Of a stretch of 39,658 nt of DNA, positions 7,061 through 14,717 are shown in pieces (position 1 is the first letter of the stretch; each line of letters begins with the position of its first letter). The translations under genes and the position numbers were made by a program. This DNA is from Oscillospiraceae bacterium (GTDB lineage Bacteria; Bacillota; Clostridia; Oscillospirales; Oscillospiraceae): the NCBI GenBank assembly GCA_021771265.1, contig JAETPK010000013.1:1-39658 (forward strand), read 5' to 3'. A model generated the notes under the pieces. That model saw only the letters and a list, made by a program, of their open reading frames with translations, was not told where the DNA came from and made no database searches.

Positions 7061-7111
7061 TTTAGGACATAAAAAATAATTTTAGACATTATTTTACACC
7101 TATTAAAGACA
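7061..7111. promoter_or_regulatory. A/T-rich repeats in the divergent regulator/peptidase region
   Basis: Three related words, TTTAGGACAT (7061), TTTAGACATT (7081) and TTAAAGACA (7103), lie about two helical turns apart between the divergent genes. They are candidate binding sites for the adjacent regulator. No convincing -35/-10 pair was found for the peptidase operon in the 7037-7198 gap. Confidence 0.35.
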
Positions 7112-7198
7112 GGATGCAAGTGATACCTTTGTTGGTAAATTGGTTCACTCATTTAAAGAAGTAGCCTGCGATACTCCGAACCCGAAGGAGGGACTCCC

Positions 7199-8332
7199 AT
7201 GAAAAACGAAAGAATGTACAACGAGCTGATCGAGCTGCTGACCACGGACTCCGCCTCCGGCAAGGAGGACGCCATTGCGGAATTGTTGAAGGGCAAGCTG
7301 GAGGAGCTGGGATTTACCGTGACCCAGGACAACGCGGGAGAGGCCTTTGGCAGCACGTGCGGCAATGTGATCGGCATCCGGGAAGGTGAGCTGGAGGGCG
7401 CGCTGCTGCTCAGCTCCCACATGGACCGGGTCCCCAACGGCTTGGGCATCCAGCCTGTGGAAAGGGATGGCGTGCTGTATTCCGACGGTACCACGATCCT
7501 GGCGGCGGATGACATCTCCGGCGTGTGCGCCATTTTGGAGGGGATCCGGCAGGCCACCGCCTCTGGAACCCCTCTTCCCCGGCTGGAGGTGGTCTTCACC
7601 GTTCAGGAGGAGCTGTGCCTGGGCGGTGCCAAAGTCATGGACCCCAGCCCCCTGAAGTCTCATATCGGTTATATTTTTGATTCTCCCGGCGGAGTGGGCC
7701 GCTTCATCAACGGGGCCCCCGGACGGTACATCCTGAAGGCCGAGATCACCGGGAAGCCCGCCCACGCGGGCAACGCGCCGGAAAAGGGCATTGACGCGGC
7801 CAAGACGATGGCCGACATCATCTCCACCTTGAAGCAGGGCCGCCTGGACGAGATCTCCACCTCCAACTTCCCCCACCTGGAAGCCGGGACCGGCTCCGCC
7901 AATATCAACGTTGTCTGTGACCACGCCCTGATCGAGGGGGAAGCCCGGAGCCGCGACCTGAAAAAGCTGCTGGACTATGTGGAATACTTCCGTGCTCATT
8001 GCCAGAAGGTGGCCGACGAGCACGGCGCCAAGGTGAAGGTCACCACGGAGGAGAATTTCCTTCCCTTCTTCATTTCTGAGGATGACCCCGTTCTGACCAT
8101 CGCCAAGACCGCCTGTGAGAAGCAGGGCATCCCCTTCCAGTGTGCCGTTTTGGGCGGAGCGTTTGACGGCAATATCCACAATGCCCGGGGAATGGCCACC
8201 GTGGGCGTGGCCACCGGCTACTCTAAAAACCACACCACCGAAGAACAGCTGGAATTGGAGAGCTTCTTCCGGTCCGGCGACCTCTGCGCAGCCCTCATCG
8301 AGACCTACGCTGAGGGACTGGCGCGCAAGTAA
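7199..8332 (+). CDS. M20-family metallopeptidase, PepT-like (copy 1)
   Basis: A 377-residue cytoplasmic di-zinc peptidase of the M20 family (peptidase T / YqjE type), expected to cleave small peptides or N-acyl amino acids. Metal and catalytic residues in family order: His74 and Asp76 (SSHMDR), the bridging Asp104 (LAADD), Glu137/138 (VQEE), Asp161 (FDSPG) and His345 (KNHTT). The lid/dimerisation domain lies roughly at 172-285 and includes the conserved AHAG near 188. AAGGAGG lies 7 bp before the start. It is the first gene of a four-gene set (two peptidases, two transporters). It lacks the GGxxDAN motif kept in copy 2, having GGAFDGN instead, so specificity may differ. Confidence 0.9.
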   Translation: MKNERMYNELIELLTTDSASGKEDAIAELLKGKLEELGFTVTQDNAGEAFGSTCGNVIGIREGELEGALLLSSHMDRVPNGLGIQPVERDGVLYSDGTTILAADDISGVCAILEGIRQATASGTPLPRLEVVFTVQEELCLGGAKVMDPSPLKSHIGYIFDSPGGVGRFINGAPGRYILKAEITGKPAHAGNAPEKGIDAAKTMADIISTLKQGRLDEISTSNFPHLEAGTGSANINVVCDHALIEGEARSRDLKKLLDYVEYFRAHCQKVADEHGAKVKVTTEENFLPFFISEDDPVLTIAKTACEKQGIPFQCAVLGGAFDGNIHNARGMATVGVATGYSKNHTTEEQLELESFFRSGDLCAALIETYAEGLARK

Positions 8333-8361
8333 GTACGCCCCATTAAAAAGGAGGTTTTTGT

Positions 8362-9486
8362 ATGAGAAATGAAGCCATGCTCCAGGAGTTCATCGAGCTG
8401 GTCACTACTGACGCCGTCTCCGGTCAGGAGAAGCTGGTGGCCGACAAACTCACCGAGAAACTGAAGGCCCTGGGCTTCACCGTCACCATGGATGACGCCG
8501 GACCCAAGCTGGGCGGCAACTGCGGCAACGTCATCGGCATTCGGGAGGGCGAATTGGACGGTTCACTGCTGTTCTCCTCCCACATGGACCGTATGCCCAA
8601 TGGCTTTGGAATCAAGCCCGTGGAGCGGGACGGCGTGCTCTATTCCGATGGCACCACCATTTTGTCCGCCGATGACCTCTCCGGCGTGTGCGCCATTTTG
8701 GAGGGGATCCGGCAGGCCATCGCTTCTGGAAAGCCCCTTCCCCGGCTGGAGGTGGTCTTCACCGTCCAGGAGGAGCCCGGCGTATGGGGCTCCGCGGTGC
8801 TGGACACCTCTGTGCTCCAGTCCAAGCTAGGCTATGTTTTTGATGCCACCGGAAACATCGGCCGCTTTGTGGTCAAAGGCCCGGGGCGGTACACCATCGA
8901 CGTGACGCTCACCGGCAAGGCCGCCCACGCCGGAGCCGATCCCGAAAAGGGCATCGACGCGGCCAAGGCCGCCTGTAAAATGTTGGCTACCCTGGCCACG
9001 GGCCGGCTGGACTTTGAGACCGTCTCCAACTTCCCCATCCTGGAGGGCATCACCGCCCGGAACTCGGTCTGCGACCACGCTGCCTTCCGAGGCGAGGCCC
9101 GCAGCCGCGACCTGGAGAAGCTGGAAAAGTACATGAAATACTTTGATGAGCACTGCCGGAAGATCGCCGCCGAGTGCAATGTGGGCATCGAGATCGAGAC
9201 GGAGCTGAGTTATCCGCCCCTCAACGTCAAAGAGACCGACCAGGTCTATCTGCTGGCCAAGGCCGCCTGCGAGAAGCTGGCCTTCACCTTCAATCCCGAG
9301 CCGGGCGGCGGCGGTATGGACGCCAACAATCTGGCCGGCAAGGGCATCACCTGTATGGGTGTGGGTTGCGGCTACGCCAAGAACCACACCACCGATGAGT
9401 ACCTGGTGCTGGAAGAGTTCTTCAAGGCCGGGCTGCTCTGCCAGACCTTGATCGAGACCTACGCCGGTACATGCCGGTCCAAGTAA
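8362..9486 (+). CDS. M20-family metallopeptidase, PepT-like (copy 2)
   Basis: A 374-residue tandem paralogue of the preceding gene, 29 bp downstream with AAGGAGG before its start. His74, Asp76, Asp104, Glu137/138, Asp161 and His342 (KNHTT) are all present, so it should be an active di-zinc peptidase. The protein is nearly identical to copy 1 in the metal-binding core (about residues 61-138) and much more divergent at the C-terminus, where it keeps the usual M20/M42-type GGGMDANN. This mosaic suggests duplication followed by divergence of the substrate side, with gene conversion or strong selection on the core. Both copies are probably cytoplasmic and act on what the downstream transporters bring in. 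Confidence 0.9.
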   Translation: MRNEAMLQEFIELVTTDAVSGQEKLVADKLTEKLKALGFTVTMDDAGPKLGGNCGNVIGIREGELDGSLLFSSHMDRMPNGFGIKPVERDGVLYSDGTTILSADDLSGVCAILEGIRQAIASGKPLPRLEVVFTVQEEPGVWGSAVLDTSVLQSKLGYVFDATGNIGRFVVKGPGRYTIDVTLTGKAAHAGADPEKGIDAAKAACKMLATLATGRLDFETVSNFPILEGITARNSVCDHAAFRGEARSRDLEKLEKYMKYFDEHCRKIAAECNVGIEIETELSYPPLNVKETDQVYLLAKAACEKLAFTFNPEPGGGGMDANNLAGKGITCMGVGCGYAKNHTTDEYLVLEEFFKAGLLCQTLIETYAGTCRSK

Positions 9487-9579
9487 TCCCTTCCTGATTT
9501 TTGCCGCTTTGGAGGAAAACGGCGAAGATAAAAGAAATTTGTTCCCAAACCCGTGTGTGAAAAATGGAGGTAAGAAAAA

Positions 9580-10803
9580 ATGTCACAATACCAAGCTGTA
9601 TTTCTGATACTGCTCATCTTCTTCGTGGGCGACCTGGTGGGCGCCCTCACCAAGGCCAAGATCTCGTCCATGTTCGTCATCATGATGGGATTCCTGGTCC
9701 TGTTCCTCAGCGGTATGTATCCCGCGGACATCATGACCACGTCCGGCTTTGCCGCCGTGGCGTCCCTGGGCCAGTATTTCCTGCTGTTTAACATGGGCTC
9801 CTCCGTGGACATCCCCACCCTGCGCCGTGAGTGGCGCACCGTGGTGTGCGCCATCGTCGGCATGGCCGCCGCCATCGTGGGCTGCTGCGTGGCCATCCCC
9901 ATCATCGGCAAGGACTTTGCCATGGCGGCCGCTCCCGTTGTCAACGGCGGTATCGTGGCCACCACCACCATGGTGGACGCCTGCACCGAGAAGGGCCTGC
10001 CCGCCGCCGCCGCACTGGCCACCTTCATCTATGCCGTGCAGAAGTTCGTGGGCACCCTGCCCGCCTCCAACTGCGGCCTGAGCGTGGCCAACAAGCTGGT
10101 GGATGACCTGCGGGCCAAGCATGCCGCCGACCCCAACTACAGTTGGTATGCCGAGCAGGGCGGCGCCTCCGCCTCCGCCAAGGAGCCTTTCTGGAAGGGC
10201 ATCAAGAAGTATTACACCACCTTTATTTCTCTGGCCATCGGCGCCACCGCCATCGTGCTGTCCGAGACGCTGGCCAAGGCCTTCAAGACCCTGACCATCG
10301 GCGGCGTGCATCCCCTGAGCTTCATCAACATGTCCATCCTGTGCATGGTCTTCGGCATCGTGGCCCGCAACACCGGTCTGGTGCCTCCCAACATCATGCG
10401 TGACCAGGCCAAGGCCAACGGCATGTTCTCCTTCCTGTCCCTGTGCACCATCATCCCCTCCCTGGCCAAGATCGACGTCTCCATGCTGCCTTCCATCGGC
10501 TTTGCCACCGTGGTCATCTTCGTGCTGGTGATGGTGTTCACCTTCATCACCTTCATGCTGACTCCCTGCTGGAAGATCGTGGGCAGCAAGAAGCTGTCCA
10601 TCGGCATCGCCATGTGCCAGATGATCGGCTATCCCGGCACTGAGCTCATCGCCGCCGAGATCACCAACGCCGTTGCCCAGACCGATGAAGAGCGCGACGC
10701 CGTCACCGCCCGCATCCAGACCGCCTATGTCATCTCCGGCTTCACCTCCGTCACCATCTTGTCCGTGGTCATCGCCGGCGTCCTGGCTGGCTTCATCGGC
10801 TGA
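9580..10803 (+). CDS. Multi-pass transporter, distantly GltS (ESS)-like
   Basis: A 407-residue integral membrane protein with about 10-12 hydrophobic segments. The topology and several stretches resemble Na+/glutamate symporters of the ESS family: the segment LLFNMGSSVDIPTLRREW compares with the GltS helix-loop after its first domain, and the C-terminal half repeats the pattern (IIPSLAKIDVSMLP; IGYPGTELIAAEITNA). A hydrophilic loop of about 40 residues lies near 175-215. Similarity is weak and judged by eye, so call it a probable secondary transporter. It sits between the peptidases and an AEC transporter, which suggests it imports a peptide or amino-acid derivative. GGAGG lies 10 bp upstream of the start. 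Confidence 0.65.
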   Translation: MSQYQAVFLILLIFFVGDLVGALTKAKISSMFVIMMGFLVLFLSGMYPADIMTTSGFAAVASLGQYFLLFNMGSSVDIPTLRREWRTVVCAIVGMAAAIVGCCVAIPIIGKDFAMAAAPVVNGGIVATTTMVDACTEKGLPAAAALATFIYAVQKFVGTLPASNCGLSVANKLVDDLRAKHAADPNYSWYAEQGGASASAKEPFWKGIKKYYTTFISLAIGATAIVLSETLAKAFKTLTIGGVHPLSFINMSILCMVFGIVARNTGLVPPNIMRDQAKANGMFSFLSLCTIIPSLAKIDVSMLPSIGFATVVIFVLVMVFTFITFMLTPCWKIVGSKKLSIGIAMCQMIGYPGTELIAAEITNAVAQTDEERDAVTARIQTAYVISGFTSVTILSVVIAGVLAGFIG

Positions 10804-10811
10804 GAGAGGCC

Positions 10812-11720
10812 ATGCTGATCTGGATCCTGCTGAAGCAGATCGCCATTATGGCGCTGCTGATGGCGGTGGGCATCTACCTGAGCCGGAAGGGATTTCTCTC
10901 CCCTCAGGGAACGAAGGACCTGGGCGCCATCCTGCTGCGGATCATCATCCCCTGCGTCATCGTCAAATCGTATATCACCACATATTCCCGGGAGCGCCTG
11001 CTTGAGCTGGCGCTCTCGGCGGGTCTGGCCCTGGCGGCATTTGTCCTGGCCATGGGCATCGCCTATCTGGTATACGGAAAGCGCCGCCGCATTGAAAACT
11101 TTGCCTCTGCCTTCTGCAACGCCGGCTTCATCGGCATCCCCCTGGCCCAGGCGGTCATCGGTGACGAGGGCGTGTTCTATATGGCGGCCTCCGTGGCCCT
11201 GCTGAACCTGTTTCAGTGGACATATGGTGTATACATCATGACGGACCGGCGGGATTCGATCTCCGCTAAGACCATTGCAAAAAATCCGGTGGTCATCGCC
11301 ATCGTCATCGGCATCGCGCTGTTCCTCAGCCGTTTGCCGGTGCCGGGCATCGTGACCAGCACGCTGGGACACATCGCCGGCATGAACACCCCCGTGGCCA
11401 TGATCCTCATGGGCACCTACATGGCGAAGCTCCCCTGGCGGAAGCTGCTGGACAAGCGTGCCTACGGCTGCGTGCTGCTGCGGCTGGTGGTCATCCCCGC
11501 CGTGGTGCTGGCGGTGTTCTGGGCGCTGCCTATCTCCAACCAGAATGTGGCCCTGGCCGCCTATCTGGCCGCGGCTACCCCTGTGGGCGCCAACATCTGC
11601 GTGTTCGCCCAGCAGTATGACTGCGACTATGAGTTCAGCGTGGTCACTGTGTGCCTGAGCACCGTGCTGTCCATCGTCACGGTGCCCCTTATGGTATCCC
11701 TGGCCCAAATGCTCATTTAA
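10812..11720 (+). CDS. AEC-family (auxin efflux carrier-type) permease
   Basis: A 302-residue membrane protein with about ten helices in two repeated halves of five. Hallmarks are the N-terminal AILLRIIIPCVIVKSY stretch, the central NAGFIGIPLAQAVIGDEG motif (AEC family NxGxxGxPl) and the C-terminal ATPVGANICVFAQQY. Members move organic acids, amino acids or related anions. The gene begins 8 bp after the previous stop with GAGAGG as ribosome binding site, so it is co-transcribed with the two peptidases and the GltS-like protein. Import of substrate and export of product is a natural division between the two carriers, but this is inference. Confidence 0.9.
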   Translation: MLIWILLKQIAIMALLMAVGIYLSRKGFLSPQGTKDLGAILLRIIIPCVIVKSYITTYSRERLLELALSAGLALAAFVLAMGIAYLVYGKRRRIENFASAFCNAGFIGIPLAQAVIGDEGVFYMAASVALLNLFQWTYGVYIMTDRRDSISAKTIAKNPVVIAIVIGIALFLSRLPVPGIVTSTLGHIAGMNTPVAMILMGTYMAKLPWRKLLDKRAYGCVLLRLVVIPAVVLAVFWALPISNQNVALAAYLAAATPVGANICVFAQQYDCDYEFSVVTVCLSTVLSIVTVPLMVSLAQMLI

Positions 11721-11722
11721 TG

Positions 11723-11759
11723 AATAGCGGGACGAATATGAAATATTCGTCCCGCTATT
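11723..11759. terminator. Strong hairpin after the peptidase/transporter operon
   Basis: A perfect 17-bp stem (AATAGCGGGACGAATAT and its complement) with a 3-nt GAA loop, starting at the last base of the stop-codon region. It is followed by GTGCG without a U-run, so it may act with Rho or as a 3' stabiliser. Confidence 0.65.
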
Positions 11760-11924
11760 GTGCGTTTCCGGGCGGAGATGGACCGGCACCCATAGGGATG
11801 TCAAAGCATTTTGACGGAAGAAAAGGCTGCCTGTAAACGCTGTTTGCTAGACAATGCCGCAGTTTTCCTCCATACTCAACAGAGTTCCCAAAAGGAACGA
11901 CGATTTTAAGAGGTGATACCAGCT

Positions 11925-12566
11925 ATGGAAATCGGAAGCATGATCAAAAACGCGAGGAATCAGGCAATGCTTACACAGGAGCAGGCGGCTGAGGTCCTGG
12001 GAGTCAGCCGGCAGACGATCTCCAATTGGGAAAACGGAAGGTCCTATCCCGACATTGTCAGCGTGATCAAAATGAGCGACCTTTATTCTGTTAGTCTGGA
12101 TCATCTGCTGAAGGAGGAAACGTCCATGAAGCAGACGTACCGGGAATTTCTTGAGGAAAGCACAAACACCGTAAAAAGCAGGGAAAGGCAGTCAAAAGTG
12201 TTCCTGATGCTGGTGACGCTGGGCATATGGGCGTTGTCCGTGGCCGCCTTTTGGCTTGGAAAGGACGGCCCGGCCCCGGTGGGGTACAGTTTGGTCATCT
12301 TGTGGGCAGTCCTGCCGGTCCTGTTCTTCACCGTATCGTATATCATAGGGCAGTATCAGTATTTCGGCGGACTAAGATGGATGACAGCGCTGCTTTTCGG
12401 TGTCATGTATTCGCTTTCCGGCAGCATCTCGGTGATCGCCATTGGAGGATACACAATTGTGTGGCCCGACGTATCAAAGCTTCTCATCGGTCTGACGGTC
12501 TCCCTCGCGGGCCTGGGAAGCGGAACGCTGCTCCGCAAACGGAAAAGCGCCGGGACGGATGCGTAA
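11925..12566 (+). CDS. Membrane-tethered XRE regulator
   Basis: A 213-residue protein with an N-terminal XRE domain (residues 1-62; helix-turn-helix TQEQAAEVLGVSRQTISNWE) joined to four predicted membrane helices (about 92-110, 117-138, 148-170 and 180-200). The DNA-binding domain would thus sit at the inner face of the membrane. ATG at 11925 is preferred because AGAGGTG lies 9 bp upstream and overlaps the alternative GTG at 11913. A 5-bp inverted repeat GTTCC-N5-GGAAC lies at 11884-11898, a possible operator. It is a single gene; its target and signal are unknown. Confidence 0.85.
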   Translation: MEIGSMIKNARNQAMLTQEQAAEVLGVSRQTISNWENGRSYPDIVSVIKMSDLYSVSLDHLLKEETSMKQTYREFLEESTNTVKSRERQSKVFLMLVTLGIWALSVAAFWLGKDGPAPVGYSLVILWAVLPVLFFTVSYIIGQYQYFGGLRWMTALLFGVMYSLSGSISVIAIGGYTIVWPDVSKLLIGLTVSLAGLGSGTLLRKRKSAGTDA

Positions 12567-12600
12567 CGGCCGGAGGCCGCGGCCTTTCCGTATGTCCGCA

Positions 12601-12652
12601 TAAAAGCCGCCGTCTGTCTGCGCCGAAGGGCACAGGCGGATGGCGGCTTTAT
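12601..12652. terminator. Bidirectional terminator between convergent genes
   Basis: TAAAAGCCGCC (12601-12611) pairs with GGCGGCTTTA (12642-12651), with a second imperfect stem inside. It separates the XRE-membrane gene from the convergent histidine kinase and gives short U- or A-runs on each side. Confidence 0.6.
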
Positions 12653-12707
12653 TGAGCGGCGGGCCGGTCAAATTTGGATAAGGAGATACATCCGGGGAGC
12701 GGTTCGC

Positions 12708-13940
12708 TTATTTTTTCAGCAGCGGCATGGTGAAGATAAAGCGGGTGGAGACGGCGTCGCTCTCCGCCTTCAGGGTGCCCTTGTGCTCGGCGGCGATGGC
12801 GGCGGCGATGGGCAGGCCCAGGCCGAAGCCGCTCTGCTCCCCCCGGGAGGCGTCCGCCCGGTAGAACCGCTCAAACAGGTGCCGCAGCTGCTCCGGCGGA
12901 ATGGGATCGCCGGGGTTGGACACCGTCAGCCGGGCCTGCCGGTCCGTCTTTTGCAGGGTCAGGAAAATGGTGCCCGCCGCCGCGCCGTACTTGATGGCGT
13001 TGTCCAGCAGCACGGACACCACCTGCCGCAGCTTGTCCCGGTCTCCCAGCACCTCCACATCCTCCGCGATGTGGTACTCCAGGGTCTTCCCCGCCTCAAA
13101 GGCCACCGGCTCAAAGGCCAGGGCGCAGTCCTCCGCCGCGGTGGAGAGGGACATCTCCGACAGGACGGCGGTCTGCACGGCGTTGTCCGCCCGGGCCAGG
13201 GTCAGCATCTCCTCCACCAGGGATTTCATCCGCTGGGCCTCGGAGTGGATGTTATCCGCCCAGCGGGCGGGCTTGTCCGTCAACGAAGAAGCCTCCAGCA
13301 GCTCCGCGTTGGAGAGGATAACGGTAAGGGGGGTTTTCAGCTCATGGGAGGCGTCGGACAAAAACTGGCGCTGCTGGCGCCAGGCCCGCTCCACCGGGGC
13401 CGTGGCCCAGCGGGACAGCGCCAACGCCGCGCCCAGCAGCACCAGGAGCGATCCCAGGGCAATGAGCAGATACGCCCCCATGAGCCGCCGGAGCATGGCC
13501 ATCTCCATGGACATGTCCACAAAGGCGATCTTCTGATAAAGGCCGTTGTCCTGCCGCACGTAGCGCAGCTGATACGTGTCGATGATCCCCTCCTGGGCGT
13601 CCTGGGTCAGACATTCCGTCAGGATGAAGCGCAGAGCCTCCGTGTTCTCCAGGTCGGAGTAGGTGCCGCCGGTGACATAGACGGTATCGCCCCAGACATT
13701 GACCGTGAAATACGGCAGCAGCACGCGCTCGCCGCCGATGTTGATGCTGGCGTCCGGCCGGGCGGGGGCGCCGCCAAAATGGTTGTCCCCCTCCTGCAGC
13801 ACCCGGTGGAGCACCTGGCGGCTGAGGCTTTCCATATTGCGGGCCGCCGACATATATACGGAGGAAAAAACCACCGCCAGCACGACGGATACCAGTGCCA
13901 TACAAATGGCCACAAATTTTAAACGCAGCCTGCGGATCAT
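12708..13940 (-). CDS. Membrane sensor histidine kinase (HisKA type)
   Basis: A 410-residue kinase with a first membrane helix at about 9-29, an extracytoplasmic sensor of about 120 residues (30-152), a second helix at about 156-176 and a short linker. HisKA has the H-box FLSDASHELKTPL (phospho-acceptor His199); the ATPase domain has the N-box LLDNAIKYG (Asn314), the F-box RFYRAD and the G2 box GFGLGLP. It pairs with the OmpR-type regulator upstream in the same minus-strand operon. The sensor domain resembles no family I can name. The ribosome binding site is AGGGGGC, 6 bp from ATG. The 67-bp gap to the regulator gene holds DnaA-box-like repeats. Confidence 0.92.
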   Translation of the reverse strand: MIRRLRLKFVAICMALVSVVLAVVFSSVYMSAARNMESLSRQVLHRVLQEGDNHFGGAPARPDASINIGGERVLLPYFTVNVWGDTVYVTGGTYSDLENTEALRFILTECLTQDAQEGIIDTYQLRYVRQDNGLYQKIAFVDMSMEMAMLRRLMGAYLLIALGSLLVLLGAALALSRWATAPVERAWRQQRQFLSDASHELKTPLTVILSNAELLEASSLTDKPARWADNIHSEAQRMKSLVEEMLTLARADNAVQTAVLSEMSLSTAAEDCALAFEPVAFEAGKTLEYHIAEDVEVLGDRDKLRQVVSVLLDNAIKYGAAAGTIFLTLQKTDRQARLTVSNPGDPIPPEQLRHLFERFYRADASRGEQSGFGLGLPIAAAIAAEHKGTLKAESDAVSTRFIFTMPLLKK

Positions 13941-13952
13941 GGCAAAGCCCCC

Positions 13953-14003
13953 TGTTGAAAACCTTGTTGAAAAAGTGGATAAACCCGTGGAAAATGTGGA
14001 AAA
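13953..14003 (-). repeat. Five helically phased DnaA-box-like 9-mers
   Basis: In the gap between the response regulator and kinase genes, five 9-mers on the same strand begin at 13953, 13965, 13974, 13986 and 13995: TGTTGAAAA, TGTTGAAAA, AGTGGATAA, CGTGGAAAA, TGTGGAAAA. Start distances are 12, 9, 12 and 9 bp, giving a 21-bp period, two helix turns. On the minus strand they read TTWTCMACA-like, one to two mismatches from the DnaA box TTATCCACA. Confidence 0.55.
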
Positions 14004-14007
14004 CAGG

Positions 14008-14688
14008 TCAGGGCGCCGGGTATTCCAGGCAGTAGCCCACCATGCGGATGGTGCGGATCTTCACCTGGGAACGCAGATGCTCCAGCTTCCGCCGCAGAAA
14101 GGACACATACACCTCCACATTGTTGTCCTCCGCATCGGATTCGTAGCCCCAGATCTTCAGCAGGAGATTTTCCTTGGTGATGACCTGCTTTTGATTCAGC
14201 ATAAATAGCTCCATCATGTCGAACTCCTTGCGGCTGAGGCGGACGTTCCGCTCCCCACAGGAGAGGGTGAAGCTGCTTTTGTCCAGGGACAGGTCCCCGC
14301 AGGAGAGGACATCCGTGTTCCGAAGCTCCGGCTGCCGCCGGGTCAGGGCCCGGACACAGGCCATGAGCTCCCGGGGCTCAAAGGGCTTGGTCAGGTAATA
14401 GTCGGCGCCCCGGTCCAGTCCCTCCACCCGGTCGGAGAGCTCGGACCGGGCTGTGAGCATCAGGATCGGCGTGGCCCCGCCGGCCTCCCGCAGTCTCCGC
14501 AGTACCGTGAAGCCGTCCATTTTGGGCAGCATCACGTCCAGGATAACGACATCGTAAATGCCGGTCAGGGCCTCGTCCAGGCCGGCTTCTCCGTCGTGGC
14601 GGACATCGGCGGCGTAGCCGTTCAGCTCCAGCAGGTCCTGGAGGGTGGCGGCCAGGCGGACCTCGTCTTCAATGATCAGTACACGCAT
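14008..14688 (-). CDS. OmpR/PhoB-family response regulator
   Basis: A 226-residue two-domain regulator. The receiver (1-120) has the acidic pair in IIEDE, the phospho-acceptor Asp51 in VILDVMLP, the Thr in LMLTA (79) and Lys101 in YLTKPF. The winged helix (about 130-222) includes the recognition region ENLLLKIWGY and NNVEVYVSFLRRKL. The cognate kinase is encoded next. A DUF4340 protein gene lies 29 bp upstream in the same direction, and all three are probably one operon. Confidence 0.95.
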   Translation of the reverse strand: MRVLIIEDEVRLAATLQDLLELNGYAADVRHDGEAGLDEALTGIYDVVILDVMLPKMDGFTVLRRLREAGGATPILMLTARSELSDRVEGLDRGADYYLTKPFEPRELMACVRALTRRQPELRNTDVLSCGDLSLDKSSFTLSCGERNVRLSRKEFDMMELFMLNQKQVITKENLLLKIWGYESDAEDNNVEVYVSFLRRKLEHLRSQVKIRTIRMVGYCLEYPAP

Positions 14689-14717
14689 GAGAAAAGCACC
14701 TCCGTGAGTGGGCGGCC

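Noticed and set aside
7145-11804. Long minus-strand open frames opposite the M20 peptidases and transporters (for example 7145-8233, 8827-9387, 10725-11804)
   Set aside because: Same antisense effect of G/C-rich codons; no ribosome binding sites or recognisable domains.
13950-14010. Repetitive peptide (VEN/VEK units) readable on the plus strand
   Set aside because: It is the translation of the 21-bp DNA repeat in an intergenic gap; no start or ribosome binding site supports coding.
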